Assembly: GCF_021556615.1 (NCBI RefSeq) | Contig: NZ_JAKGGD010000005.1 | Coordinates: 1-64,000, forward strand | Source: Paracoccus salsus | Lineage (GTDB): Bacteria > Pseudomonadota > Alphaproteobacteria > Rhodobacterales > Rhodobacteraceae | Reading direction: 5' to 3' | DNA length: 64,000 bases | Shown here: positions 46,636 to 55,913 of the stretch, piece after piece | Numbering within the stretch: position 1 is the first letter of the stretch | How the letters are laid out: every line of letters starts with the position of its first letter | Notes under the pieces: generated by a model | What the model saw: only the letters and a program-made list of their open reading frames with translations | What the model was told of the DNA's origin: nothing | The model's database searches: none | Made by a program: the position numbers and the translations under genes

Positions 46636-47970
46636 TCAGTGGGCGTCCAACACCGCCTCGGCCCCCGCCGCCACGCGCAGCAGATGCCGGTCGCGACCGG
46701 CATGCCCCATCAGCATGATCCCGCAACCGGGATACCCGGTGGGCAGCGACACGGCAGGCAGGCCCAGAAGATTGGCAATCCGCGTATTGCGCAGCGTCAG
46801 CAGGTTGGCATGCACGTAATAGTCGTCGTCCTCCATCAGCCGCGTGGCGTCAGGCGGCAGGATCGGAACGGTCGGCAGCAGCACCGCGTCATGCACCGAG
46901 GCGACCTCCTTGATCCATTTGCGGCGGATGCGGATCAGTTGCTCCCATGCCGCGACATAGTCGGGGGCACTGACCCCAGAGCCGCCACGGAATCGTTCAA
47001 GGATCGGACTCCACATCAGTTCCGGCGCGTCCTCGATCTGCGCGCGCCAGATGCCATAGGCCTCGGACGCGAACAGCTGCGGCGACAGGTCCATGGCCTT
47101 GTCCAGCCACTCGGTCGCGACATGGGTGACCTTCGCGCCGGCACGGGCCAGCCGGTCGACGGCGTCCTGAAAGGCGGTCACCGGGCCTTCGCCGGCATCC
47201 TCGAAGGGCAGTCCGTCCAGCACCATGAGCCGCAGCCCACCGACACCGGAATCGTTCAGATCGACCGGCTTTTCGCCGGTCATGACCGCCAGCAACTCGG
47301 CGCAATCCTCGACATTGCGGGCAATCGGGCCGACCACGTCGAACTTGCGACACAAGGGAACGACACCCTTCTCCGGGACCGAATCGTGGGTCGGCTTGAA
47401 GCCGACCAGCCCGTTCCACGCCGCCGGCACCCGGATCGAGCCGCCGGTATCCGACCCGATCGCCGCCGCCGCCAGACCCAGCGCGACCGACACCGCCGCA
47501 CCCGACGACGATCCGCCCGGGGCAAGCGCCGGGTCCAGCGCATTGGGCGGGGTTGCGGTCATCGGATTCAGGCCCAGCCCCGAGAAGGCCAGCTCGCTCA
47601 TCTGGGTCTTGCCAAGGCAGACCAGGCCGCCGCGCGCGGCCCGAGCCAGAACCGTGGCATCCTTGCGCGGCACCCGCGCCTCGAGCAGTTTCGATCCCGC
47701 CTCGGTCACCGTGCCGCCGCTGTCGATGTTGTCCTTCCAGCTGATCGCCACGCCGTCGAGAATCCCGTGCCGCAATTCGGCCTTGGCGCGATCATGGGCC
47801 GCGATCGCCTCGGACCGGGCGCGAGAGAAGGTCAGACGGGCATAGATGCGCTTGCCGTCGGGATGGCTTCTTGCGGCCTCGAGATAGGCTTCGGTCTGGT
47901 CGATCGGGTCCAGAAGCCCCGCCATGATGGCACGGCCTTGCTGGACCGCCGAGGCGCGCAGCCAGTCCAT
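46636..47970 (-). CDS. Amidase-signature-family hydrolase
   Basis: A 444-residue amidase. The catalytic Ser-cisSer-Lys triad is visible: Lys in GVAISWKDNIDS, and GGSSSGAAVSVALGLAAAAIGSDTGGSIRVPAAWNGLVGFKPTHDSV with the SSSG and GSDTGGS serines. It hydrolyses an amide or acyl-ester bond; the substrate (for example indoleacetamide, nicotinamide or an aromatic amide) cannot be told from sequence. It lies 113 bases upstream of the aminotransferase gene on the same strand. Confidence 0.88.
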   Translation of the reverse strand: MDWLRASAVQQGRAIMAGLLDPIDQTEAYLEAARSHPDGKRIYARLTFSRARSEAIAAHDRAKAELRHGILDGVAISWKDNIDSGGTVTEAGSKLLEARVPRKDATVLARAARGGLVCLGKTQMSELAFSGLGLNPMTATPPNALDPALAPGGSSSGAAVSVALGLAAAAIGSDTGGSIRVPAAWNGLVGFKPTHDSVPEKGVVPLCRKFDVVGPIARNVEDCAELLAVMTGEKPVDLNDSGVGGLRLMVLDGLPFEDAGEGPVTAFQDAVDRLARAGAKVTHVATEWLDKAMDLSPQLFASEAYGIWRAQIEDAPELMWSPILERFRGGSGVSAPDYVAAWEQLIRIRRKWIKEVASVHDAVLLPTVPILPPDATRLMEDDDYYVHANLLTLRNTRIANLLGLPAVSLPTGYPGCGIMLMGHAGRDRHLLRVAAGAEAVLDAH

Positions 47971-47972
47971 GC

Positions 47973-48149
47973 TTAAAAATCCACCGCGATGCCGTTCTTT
48001 TCATAATCACCGAAACGCACCGGTTCGGGGCCGTCGCGACCGCCATATTCGGTCGGCATCGGTTTCTGGCCTGCGGCAAGCCTTCGGCGTTGATCGGCCT
48101 CGGCAAGGGCACGTTGGGCGGCGGGGGGCAGGTCGGCGCGATCGGTCAT
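47973..48149 (-). CDS. SDHAF4-like DUF1674 protein (succinate dehydrogenase assembly)
   Basis: A 58-residue protein ending in the DUF1674 signature: GGRDGPEPVRFGDYEKNGIAVDF. In eukaryotes SDHAF4 binds and helps flavinated SdhA; bacterial members are assumed to act likewise. Its start, ATG at 48149, is preceded by GAGGG; a start 11 codons earlier is also possible. It directly precedes the amidase gene and diverges from rsmB. Confidence 0.8.
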   Translation of the reverse strand: MTDRADLPPAAQRALAEADQRRRLAAGQKPMPTEYGGRDGPEPVRFGDYEKNGIAVDF

Positions 48150-48205
48150 GGCAACATCCCTCGATTGGGCGTAAGTCTTCATGTCAGTCTTTCAACAACA
48201 TCTAG

Positions 48206-49480
48206 GTGAAGGAAAGCGATTTGGCAAAGCCGGGAGCCGATCAGGCCCGCAAAGGCGCGCTGCGCCTGCTGCAGGGCGTGCGCGAGGGTCTTTCGCTGTC
48301 CGATCAGGCCGCTGCGCTGAAGGCGCTGCCAACCGCCGATCAGGCCCGCGCCGCGCGGCTGGCGGCCGAGACGCTGCGCCAGCAGGGCCGCGCCGATGCC
48401 GTCCTGGCCGGCTACATGGCGCGCAAGCCCTCCCCTCAGGTGGCCGATGTGCTGCGCCTGGCGACGGTCGAATTGCTGGAACTGGGCGGCGCGGCGCATG
48501 GCGTGGTCGATGCCGCCGTGTCGCTGACGCGCGGGCTGGGCAAGCGCGGACAGGCGGCGGCGGGCATGGTCAACGCGGTGCTGCGCAAGGTCGCGCGGCA
48601 CGAGAACTGGGACAAGCTGCCACCGCAAGCCATGCCCGACTGGTTGCGCGAGCCCGTCCTGTCCGCATGGGGCGCGCCGGTCGCGCTGGCCATCGAGCGC
48701 GCCCATCAGGCGGGCGCGGCCCTTGACCTGACGCCGAAGGTCGCGGGCAATCCGGTCGAGGGTGCCGAAATGCTGCCGACCGGGTCGTTGAGGCTGCGCG
48801 GGCCGGTGCAGGTTTCAGCCCTGCCGGGCTTTGCGACCGGCGCATGGTGGGTGCAGGACGCCGCCGCGGCCCTGCCCGCTAGGATCCTGGACCCCCGGCC
48901 GGATGAGCGGATCGCAGATCTTTGCGCCGCTCCCGGCGGCAAGACGTTGCAGCTGGCGGCCGCCGGGGCCCGGGTGACCGCCGTCGACATCAGCGCGGGG
49001 CGCATGAGGCGCGTGGCCGAAAACCTGGCGCGCTGCGGGCTGGAGGCCGGCTTGGTGACCGCCGACGCGCTGGAATGGCGACCGGACACTCGGCTGGATG
49101 CGGTGCTGCTGGACGCGCCGTGTTCGGCCACCGGCACGATCCGCCGCCATCCGGAGCTGCCGTTCCTTCGCGATGGGTCAGCAATCCCCGATCTGGTCGA
49201 CCTTCAGGCGCGTCTGATCGACCACGCGTTGTCGCTGATCGGGCCCGGTGGGCGGCTGGTCTACGCGGTGTGCTCGCTTCTGACCGACGAGGGCGAGGCC
49301 CAGATCGCCGCAGCGTTGTCCCGCCATCCGGGATTGACCGTCGAGACGCCGGATCTGCCGTGCATCGATCCCGACTGGATCACGCCGGAAGGCGGATTGC
49401 GGCTGCGCCCCGACCATTGGCCGGAACTGGGCGGGATGGACGGGTTCTTCGTGGCCCGGTTGCGACTTGCCGCCGCCTGA
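48206..49480 (+). CDS. rsmB: RsmB, 16S rRNA m5C methyltransferase
   Basis: A 424-residue enzyme methylating 16S rRNA cytosine 967 (E. coli numbering), with an N-terminal NusB-like RNA-binding helix bundle and a C-terminal SAM-dependent domain. LCAAPGGKTLQLAA is SAM motif I; catalytic cysteines are in DAPCSATGTIRRHPEL and YAVCSLLTDEGEAQI. It begins at GTG 48206; a TTG at 48221 preceded by AAGGAA could be the real start, shortening it by five residues. It ends before a dispersed repeat and purH. Confidence 0.93.
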   Translation: MKESDLAKPGADQARKGALRLLQGVREGLSLSDQAAALKALPTADQARAARLAAETLRQQGRADAVLAGYMARKPSPQVADVLRLATVELLELGGAAHGVVDAAVSLTRGLGKRGQAAAGMVNAVLRKVARHENWDKLPPQAMPDWLREPVLSAWGAPVALAIERAHQAGAALDLTPKVAGNPVEGAEMLPTGSLRLRGPVQVSALPGFATGAWWVQDAAAALPARILDPRPDERIADLCAAPGGKTLQLAAAGARVTAVDISAGRMRRVAENLARCGLEAGLVTADALEWRPDTRLDAVLLDAPCSATGTIRRHPELPFLRDGSAIPDLVDLQARLIDHALSLIGPGGRLVYAVCSLLTDEGEAQIAAALSRHPGLTVETPDLPCIDPDWITPEGGLRLRPDHWPELGGMDGFFVARLRLAAA

Positions 49481-49505
49481 ACGAGCCCGCGGCAAGCCGG
49501 GGTCC

Positions 49506-49555
49506 CTTGCGTCCCGCGATGGCCGGGGGCTGTCCGCCCCCCGGACCCCCCGAGG
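49506..49555. repeat. Dispersed palindromic repeat, copy 2
   Basis: Between rsmB and purH, GTCCCGCGATGG is followed by CCGGGGGC (49523-49530), a five-base loop and GCCCCCCGG (49536-49544), then ACCCCCCGAGG. It matches, in inverted orientation, the block at 19934-19982 in the glycerol operon over nearly 50 bases with only a few changes. It lies in 49481-49674, which otherwise has no visible gene. Confidence 0.6.
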
Positions 49556-49674
49556 CTATTTCCGGACCGATGCAGAGGCGGAGGCGTTTCCGCCGGAATT
49601 TCGGTACGCGCCGCGCTGGACCTTGAGGCCGCACGGGTTTAGGTGGACCGCACATCCAGATGCGAGGATCGTCC

Positions 49675-51264
49675 ATGTCCCATCCCGTTGCCCTGAAACG
49701 CGCGCTGATCTCGGTTTCCGACAAGGCCGGAATGATCGACTTTGCACGAAACCTGGCGGCTCGGGGGGTCGAGCTGCTGTCCACCGGAGGCAGCGCGAAA
49801 GCGATGCGCGAGGCAGGATTGACGGTGGTGGACGTCGCCGATGTCACCGGCTTCCCCGAGATGATGGACGGACGCGTGAAGACGCTGCATCCGGCCGTGC
49901 ATGGCGGCCTGCTGGCACTGCGGGATAACGAGGAACACCTGGCCGCGATGACGGCCCACGGCATCGAACCGATCGACCTTCTGGTGGTGAACCTGTATCC
50001 GTTCGAGGACACCGTGGCGGCGGGCGCGGCTCATGATGACTGCATCGAGAATATCGACATCGGCGGACCGGCCATGATCCGCGCCGCAGCAAAGAACCAC
50101 GGCTTTGTCACGGTGATCGTGGACGTCCAGGATTATGACGCCCTGCTGGCCGAGCTGGACGCCAATGACGACCGCACGACGCTTGAGTTCCGCCGCCGTC
50201 AGGCGCAGATCGCCTATGCCCGCACGGCCGCCTACGACGCCGCCGTGTCGAACTGGATGGCGCAGGCCATCGCAGAGGACACGCCGCGACGCCGCGCCTT
50301 TGCCGGCACGCTGGCGCAGGGCCTGCGATATGGCGAGAACCCGCATCAGAAGGCTGCCTTCTATGTGACCGGAGAGCGGCGGCCTGGCGTGGCGACCGCG
50401 ACCCAGTGGCAGGGCAAGGAACTGTCCTACAACAACATCAACGACACCGACGCGGCCTTCGAACTGGTCGCCGAGTTCGACCCGGCCAACGGCCCTGCCT
50501 GCGCCATCATCAAGCATGCCAATCCCTGCGGCGTCGCCCGCGGCAAGACCGCCATGGACGCCTACCGACGCGCCTATGATTGTGACCGGACATCGGCTTT
50601 CGGGGGTATCGTGGCCCTGAACAGCCCGCTGGACGGCCCGACCGCCGAAGAGATCGTGAAGATCTTCACCGAGGTCGTGATCGCCCCGGACGCCGACGAG
50701 GACGCCCGGCGCGTCTTTGCCGGCAAGAAGAACCTGCGTCTGCTGACCACCAAAGGGCTGCCCGATCCGCAGGCGGCGGGCCTGACCTTCCGGCAGGTGG
50801 CGGGCGGCTTTCTGGCGCAAGGGCGCGACAATGGCCATGTCGGCCGTGACGCGCTGCAGGTGGTGTCCAGGCGTCGCCCCTCCGAGGCCGAACTGGACGA
50901 CATGCTGTTTGCATGGACCGTCGCCAAGCATGTCAAGTCGAACGCCATCGTCTATGCAAGGGATCTGGCCACGGTCGGGATCGGCGCGGGCCAGATGAGC
51001 CGTGTCGATTCGACCCGGATCGGGCGGCGCAAGTCCGAGGACATGGCCGAGGCGCTGAATCTGCCTCTGCCGCTGACGATCGGCGCGGCGGTTGCGTCGG
51101 ATGCGTTCTTCCCGTTCGCCGACGGCATCGAGGCGCTGGCCGAGGCCGGCGCCAAGGCCGTCATCCAGCCGGGCGGTTCGATGCGCGACGACGAGGTGAT
51201 CGCGGCCGCCGATCGGCTGGGTCTGGCCATGGTGTTTACCGGGCAGCGGCACTTCCGGCACTGA
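49675..51264 (+). CDS. purH: PurH, AICAR transformylase/IMP cyclohydrolase
   Basis: The bifunctional enzyme of the last two steps of IMP synthesis, 529 residues. The N-terminal IMP cyclohydrolase domain holds [30 protein letters not shown] and [13 protein letters not shown]; the C-terminal formyltransferase domain holds [24 protein letters not shown] and the C-terminal [26 protein letters not shown] and GQRHFRH. The ATG at 49675 gives the family N-terminus. lspA starts two bases after its stop. Confidence 0.98.
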   Translation: MSHPVALKRALISVSDKAGMIDFARNLAARGVELLSTGGSAKAMREAGLTVVDVADVTGFPEMMDGRVKTLHPAVHGGLLALRDNEEHLAAMTAHGIEPIDLLVVNLYPFEDTVAAGAAHDDCIENIDIGGPAMIRAAAKNHGFVTVIVDVQDYDALLAELDANDDRTTLEFRRRQAQIAYARTAAYDAAVSNWMAQAIAEDTPRRRAFAGTLAQGLRYGENPHQKAAFYVTGERRPGVATATQWQGKELSYNNINDTDAAFELVAEFDPANGPACAIIKHANPCGVARGKTAMDAYRRAYDCDRTSAFGGIVALNSPLDGPTAEEIVKIFTEVVIAPDADEDARRVFAGKKNLRLLTTKGLPDPQAAGLTFRQVAGGFLAQGRDNGHVGRDALQVVSRRRPSEAELDDMLFAWTVAKHVKSNAIVYARDLATVGIGAGQMSRVDSTRIGRRKSEDMAEALNLPLPLTIGAAVASDAFFPFADGIEALAEAGAKAVIQPGGSMRDDEVIAAADRLGLAMVFTGQRHFRH

Positions 51265-51266
51265 CG

Positions 51267-51950
51267 ATGCAACAAGAGCTTGACCTCAACGCCGCAAAGC
51301 GCGCCTCGGACACCCCGCAAAAGCCGAAGCGACTGCGAGCACCGCGCAAGCCAAGGCCGCCGCAGCGCCCGAACATGAGGCTGGTAGCCTGGGTGGCGGC
51401 CGCCATCATCCTGGCGGATCAGGCCCTGAAATACTGGGTCGTCCATGTGATGCGACTGGACCGCCTGCGCGAGATCGACGTCCTGCCGCCGTGGCTGAAC
51501 CTGCGTATGGCCTGGAACCAGGGGGTGAATTTCGGGCTGATGTCGTCGGACCAGGACATCACCCGGTGGATCCTGATCTGCGTGGCGGTGGCGATCTGCC
51601 TGTGGGTCTGGATCTGGATGTGGCGCAGCGACGCGGGTCGCATCGCGCGCATCGCCGGCGGATTGCTGATCGGCGGCGCGATCGGGAATGTCATCGACCG
51701 CCTGGCCTATGGCGCGGTGGCGGATTTCCTGAACATGTCGCTTCCCGGCTGGCAGAATCCCTACAGTTTCAATGTCGCCGACATCGCGATCTTCGCGGGC
51801 GCGATCGGACTTGTCCTGATGCCGCAAGGCAAGCCACGCCCCGCAAGTCCCGCGCGCAAGCCGAAGGCGGGCACGGCGCGCAAGACCGCCGGGCGGTCCG
51901 CCGCGCCCGACAAGGACAACCCCCGTGACGGGGCCGAAAATTCACGCTAG
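51267..51950 (+). CDS. lspA: LspA, lipoprotein signal peptidase II
   Basis: An inner-membrane aspartyl protease that removes the signal peptide from prolipoproteins after lipidation. Four helices: [70 protein letters not shown] (Asp), and [15 protein letters not shown] (Asp). The catalytic aspartates are in GNVIDR and NVADIA. At 227 residues it is longer than usual (about 160-170): a basic, Pro/Lys-rich N-terminal 36 residues and a similar 45-residue C-terminal tail are extra. Met37 (51375) could be the true start. It lies two bases after purH. Confidence 0.92.
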   Translation: MQQELDLNAAKRASDTPQKPKRLRAPRKPRPPQRPNMRLVAWVAAAIILADQALKYWVVHVMRLDRLREIDVLPPWLNLRMAWNQGVNFGLMSSDQDITRWILICVAVAICLWVWIWMWRSDAGRIARIAGGLLIGGAIGNVIDRLAYGAVADFLNMSLPGWQNPYSFNVADIAIFAGAIGLVLMPQGKPRPASPARKPKAGTARKTAGRSAAPDKDNPRDGAENSR

Positions 51951-51979
51951 AACGGGCGCGAACGAAAAAGGGGCAGGCA

Positions 51980-52498
51980 ATGCGGGCAATTGCGCTGGTG
52001 ATCGGAGTCGCTGTGGCTGGGCTGTCGGCCTGCGGTGGCGATCCGCGGCTGATGAACATCGAATCCGGCCAGAACAGTCCCGACGAATTCGCGATTCTGC
52101 CGACCAAGCCGCTATCCATGCCGCCCGACCTGGCGGTGCTGCCGACGCCGACGCCGGGTGGGTCGAACATCACCGACCCGACGCCGCGCGCGGACGCGGT
52201 CGCGGCGCTTGGCGGCAATCCGGCCCGGCTGGCGGATCAGGGCATCGCGGCGTCGGATCAGGCGCTGGTCGCCCATGCCTCGCGCCGCGGCGCCGACCCC
52301 GATATTCGCGCCACGCTGGCCGCCGCCGATCTGCGCTGGCGTTCGCGCAATGCGCGACGCCCGCTTGAGGCGCTGTTCGGCACCTCGGTCTATCTGCGCG
52401 CCTACCGGCAGATGACGCTGGACCCCGCCGCCGAGCAACTGCGCTGGCAGCGTGCCGGCGCCCGCACATCGACCTCGCCGGTGTCCACGGCCGAGTGA
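51980..52498 (+). CDS. BamF-like (DUF3035) lipoprotein
   Basis: A 172-residue lipoprotein with signal peptide ending GLSACG (Cys18). The next segment NSPDEFAILPTKPLSMPPDL is the DUF3035/BamF signature. BamF is an alphaproteobacterial component reported with the outer-membrane beta-barrel assembly machine. It follows lspA by 29 bases, which makes the pair functionally sensible, since LspA matures it. Bases 52499-52725 hold a palindrome CGCGGATCCGCG (52500-52511) but no gene. Confidence 0.85.
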   Translation: MRAIALVIGVAVAGLSACGGDPRLMNIESGQNSPDEFAILPTKPLSMPPDLAVLPTPTPGGSNITDPTPRADAVAALGGNPARLADQGIAASDQALVAHASRRGADPDIRATLAAADLRWRSRNARRPLEALFGTSVYLRAYRQMTLDPAAEQLRWQRAGARTSTSPVSTAE

Positions 52499-52725
52499 TC
52501 GCGGATCCGCGGGCCTTGGCACCGCCACGGTGACGCCGCACGGAAAGCCGGTTTCATGGGCTTGTCCGCCGGCATCGCGCGCCCGTTCGGCCCCCCGACA
52601 TGCCGCTGGCGGGCCGAACGCCCGCCTTGCCGGTCCTGCGGGCTCACACAATGCCGCGAGTCAGGCTTGCGCCCGCCGCCCCGGCAGGCCAGATTTCAGC
52701 CCGAGAAAGACGAGGTTGAGCCCGC

Positions 52726-54195
52726 ATGCATCGCCCCACCCGATCCGCCGTCCTGCCCGCCGTCCTGCCAGCAGCGCTGGCGCTGTGCCTTTCCGGCCTG
52801 CCGGCGCTGGCCGAGATGCCCGAGGGCATCAGCCATTTCACCCTGCCCAACGGTCTGGAAACCGTGGTGATCCAGGATCACCGCGCACCGGTCATCGTGC
52901 AGATGGTGTGGTACAAGATCGGTGCCGCGGATGAGCGACCGGGAAAATCCGGAATCGCCCATTATCTTGAGCATCTGATGTTCAAGGGCACCGACAAGCT
53001 GGAACCGGGCGAGCTTTCCAAGACCGTCACGGCCAATGGCGGAATGGACAACGCCTTCACGTCTTACGATTACACGGCCTATTTCCAGCGCATCGCCTCG
53101 GACCGGCTGCCGCTGATCATGGAAATGGAAGCCGATCGGATGGCCAATCTCAAGATCGGCGAGGATGACTGGCAGGCCGAGCGGCAGGTCGTGCTTGAAG
53201 AGCGCGCGCAACGCGTCGACAGCGAACCGCGCGCGCTTTTCGCCGAAGAGCGCGGCGCGGTCCAGTTCTACAACCATCCCTACGGCCGCCCGGTCATAGG
53301 CTGGCGACAGGAGATGGAGGGGCTGACCCGCGCGGACGCGATCGAATGGTATGACGACCATTATTCCCCGAACGAGGCAGTGCTGATCCTGGCCGGCGAC
53401 GTGACGCCCGAAAAGGCGCGCGAACTGGCCGAGCAGTATTACGGTCCGGTCGCGGCGAAGGGCGAGGCCGAACCCCGCATCCGCCCACAAGAGCCGACCC
53501 AGCGCTCGCCCCGCCGGATGGAGATGCGCGATCCGCGTGTCGCCCAGCCCATGCTGATCCGCAGCATGCTGGCAACGGAACGCAATGCCGGCGATCAGAA
53601 GCCCGCGGCCGCGCTGACGGTTCTGGCTGAATTGCTGGGCGGCTCGATGCAGACTTCTGTTCTGGGTCGCGAACTGGCGCTGACCGGCAAGGCAATCTGG
53701 GTCAACGCCGGCTATGACGGGCTGTCGGTCGATCCCACGACGTTCTCGGTGTCGATGGTGCCGGCGCAGAACCTTGCCCCACAAGACGCCGAGGCGCTGC
53801 TGGACAAGGCACTGGCCAGTTTCGTCGAAACCGGCCCCGACGAGGCCGATCTGGAGCGGGTCAAGACACGCATCCGCGCCGCCCGGATCTATGCGCGCGA
53901 CTCGGCACATGGCCGCGCCTATGATTACGGGCAGGGACTGGCGACCGGGTTGTTGATCGAGGATGTGAATGACTGGCCAGACATTCTGGCCCAGGTGACG
54001 GCCGAAGAGGTCACTGATGCCGCCCGCACGCTGCTGTCCAGCAAGGCGACCGTGACCGGCTGGCTGCTGCCCGCCGAACCCGAACAGCAGGCCGAGGCCG
54101 AGACTCCGGCCAGCTCGGGCGGCGCCGCGGCGCAGGGCCGCCCGCCGTTGCGCCCCACGCCCAGGGACATTCCGGCCGAGGAGGTGCAAGGATGA
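52726..54195 (+). CDS. M16-family zinc peptidase, catalytic subunit
   Basis: A 489-residue exported peptidase with a signal peptide (to about Ala29, PALAEM). The inverted zinc motif HYLEH (His79, Glu82, His83) and the downstream glutamate in QVVLEERAQRVDSEP define the active site. The pattern MDNAFTSYDYTAYFQR is family-typical. With the next gene it forms the alpha/beta (active/inactive) pair found in many alphaproteobacteria, like mitochondrial processing peptidase. Substrates in bacteria are unclear. It overlaps its partner by four bases. Confidence 0.9.
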   Translation: MHRPTRSAVLPAVLPAALALCLSGLPALAEMPEGISHFTLPNGLETVVIQDHRAPVIVQMVWYKIGAADERPGKSGIAHYLEHLMFKGTDKLEPGELSKTVTANGGMDNAFTSYDYTAYFQRIASDRLPLIMEMEADRMANLKIGEDDWQAERQVVLEERAQRVDSEPRALFAEERGAVQFYNHPYGRPVIGWRQEMEGLTRADAIEWYDDHYSPNEAVLILAGDVTPEKARELAEQYYGPVAAKGEAEPRIRPQEPTQRSPRRMEMRDPRVAQPMLIRSMLATERNAGDQKPAAALTVLAELLGGSMQTSVLGRELALTGKAIWVNAGYDGLSVDPTTFSVSMVPAQNLAPQDAEALLDKALASFVETGPDEADLERVKTRIRAARIYARDSAHGRAYDYGQGLATGLLIEDVNDWPDILAQVTAEEVTDAARTLLSSKATVTGWLLPAEPEQQAEAETPASSGGAAAQGRPPLRPTPRDIPAEEVQG

Positions 54196-55529
54196 TCCGT
54201 GCCGTCATCGCCTTTTGCCTGACAGTCATCGCGGTTCCGGCGCAGGCGATCCAGATCCAGCAGGTCGTCTCGCCGGGCGGCATCGAGGCGTGGCTGGTCG
54301 AGGATCATTCGATCCCGTTCACGGCGCTCAGCCTGGACTTCAAGGGCGGTGCCAGCCTTGAGGCGCCGGGCAAGCGCGGCGCCATCAACCTGATGGCCGG
54401 CACGCTGGAAGAAGGGGCGGGCAAGCTGGATGCCACGGCCTTCGCTCAGGCCGTCGAGGATCTGGGCGCCAACATCAGTTTCGACATCGGCGACGATTCT
54501 CTGTCGGTGAGGATGCGCGCCCTGACCGAGAACCGCGATCAGGCCACCGGCTTGCTGGCACTGGCGCTGACGCAGCCCCGCTTCGACGATTCCGCCATCG
54601 AGCGGGTGCGCGCACAGGTTCAGGCCATCATCCGGTCCGAGGCCAACGACCCGCAAGCCATCGCCGCCAAGGAGATGGCCAGCCAGGCTTGGGGCGACCA
54701 TCCCTACGCAACCTCGGTGAACGGCACCGCCAAATCGGTCGCGGCGCTTGGCCGCGACGATCTGATCGCCGCCAAGAACCGCGTGCTGGCGCGCGACCGC
54801 GTGCTGATCGGCGCGGCTGGCGACATCACCGCCGCCGAACTGGGGCCGTTGCTGGACACGCTGCTGGGGGGGCTGCCGGAAAAGGGCACCGCGCCGATGC
54901 CCGACCCGGCCACTCTCGAGCTGACCGGCGGCGTGACCGTCATCGACTGGGACAGCCCGCAGACCATCGTCAGCTTTGCCGGACCGGGCCTGCCACTGGA
55001 CGACCCCCAGTACTTCGCCGCCTTCGTCGCCAATCACATCCTGGGCGGCGGCGGATTCAGTTCGCGGCTGATGGAGGAGCTGCGCGAGAAGCGCGGCCTG
55101 ACCTACGGCATCGGCACAGGACTGGCGACCGGGCTTTTCGGCCAGACCTGGCGGGGCGGCATGGCCGCATCGAACCAGAATATCGCCCAGTCGCTTGATC
55201 TGATCAGGCAGGAATGGGACCGGATGGCATCCGAGGGCGTCAGCGAAGAGGAGCTGAACGATGCCAAGACCTACCTGACGGGCGAATATCCGCTGCGATT
55301 CGATGGCAACGGCAAGATCGCGTCGATCCTGTCCGCGATGCAGCTGGCGGGATTTCCGATCGACTACGTGAACACGCGCAACCAGCAGGTCGAATCGGTG
55401 ACGGCCGAGGATGTCAGGCGCGTCGCACAGCGGCTGCTGGACTCGGATCAGCTGCGCTTCGTGCTGGTCGGTCGGCCCGAAGGCGTGCCGGTCGCCGCGG
55501 GAAACCAGGCGCCCGACCTGTCCGATTGA
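54192..55529 (+). CDS. M16-family peptidase-like partner without zinc motif
   Basis: A 445-residue exported M16 homologue. It has a signal peptide (ending AQAIQI) and the conserved M16 fold, but the position of HxxEH reads GAINLMAGTLEEGAG, with no histidines, so it is not catalytic alone. It keeps the C-terminal substrate-contacting region (FAAFVANHILGGGGFSSRLMEELREKRGLTYGI). It probably acts as the structural partner of the preceding protein, as in known heterodimers. Confidence 0.9.
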   Translation: MIRAVIAFCLTVIAVPAQAIQIQQVVSPGGIEAWLVEDHSIPFTALSLDFKGGASLEAPGKRGAINLMAGTLEEGAGKLDATAFAQAVEDLGANISFDIGDDSLSVRMRALTENRDQATGLLALALTQPRFDDSAIERVRAQVQAIIRSEANDPQAIAAKEMASQAWGDHPYATSVNGTAKSVAALGRDDLIAAKNRVLARDRVLIGAAGDITAAELGPLLDTLLGGLPEKGTAPMPDPATLELTGGVTVIDWDSPQTIVSFAGPGLPLDDPQYFAAFVANHILGGGGFSSRLMEELREKRGLTYGIGTGLATGLFGQTWRGGMAASNQNIAQSLDLIRQEWDRMASEGVSEEELNDAKTYLTGEYPLRFDGNGKIASILSAMQLAGFPIDYVNTRNQQVESVTAEDVRRVAQRLLDSDQLRFVLVGRPEGVPVAAGNQAPDLSD

Positions 55530-55607
55530 CCGGGTGCCGCGACGCAAGGCTCTCGCAGGATCAGGCATCCCGCGGGCGTTCTGCCGTTTTTCGGCTTCAG
55601 CGCGGCG

Positions 55608-55784
55608 TCATTCGATCCGGACTGCCCCGCTGCCCCCCAGCGCCGCGCCGGCGACCGCGCCGATCGGGCCGGCTGCAAGCGCCCCGGCCGCGGCCCCCGT
55701 GGTCGCGCGGGTGGCGGTGTCCGGGCCACAGGCGGCCACGGTCAGCGCCGCGCCCCACAGCAAGATCATGCTCACCTTCCTCAT
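55608..55784 (-). CDS. Small glycine-rich lipoprotein
   Basis: A 58-residue lipoprotein with signal peptide ending LTVAACG (Cys19), followed by TTGAAAGALAAGPIGAVAGAALGG, a glycine-zipper-like stretch. GAAGGAA precedes the ATG at 55784. Such small lipoproteins are common outer-membrane or entericidin-like proteins; no function is assignable. It diverges from mutL across about 130 bases, where no promoter is certain. Confidence 0.65.
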   Translation of the reverse strand: MRKVSMILLWGAALTVAACGPDTATRATTGAAAGALAAGPIGAVAGAALGGSGAVRIE

Positions 55785-55913
55785 CGTCACGTTCCTTCGT
55801 CTTGATTGTTTCATGTGCCCGTCAAACCGCAAGCGTGGCAAGTGGTTTCGCGCCTGAATCTCTGGCGCAATGATTTCTTTCCGCCGCCAGCGTCGGATGC
55901 TATATCTTGTAAG

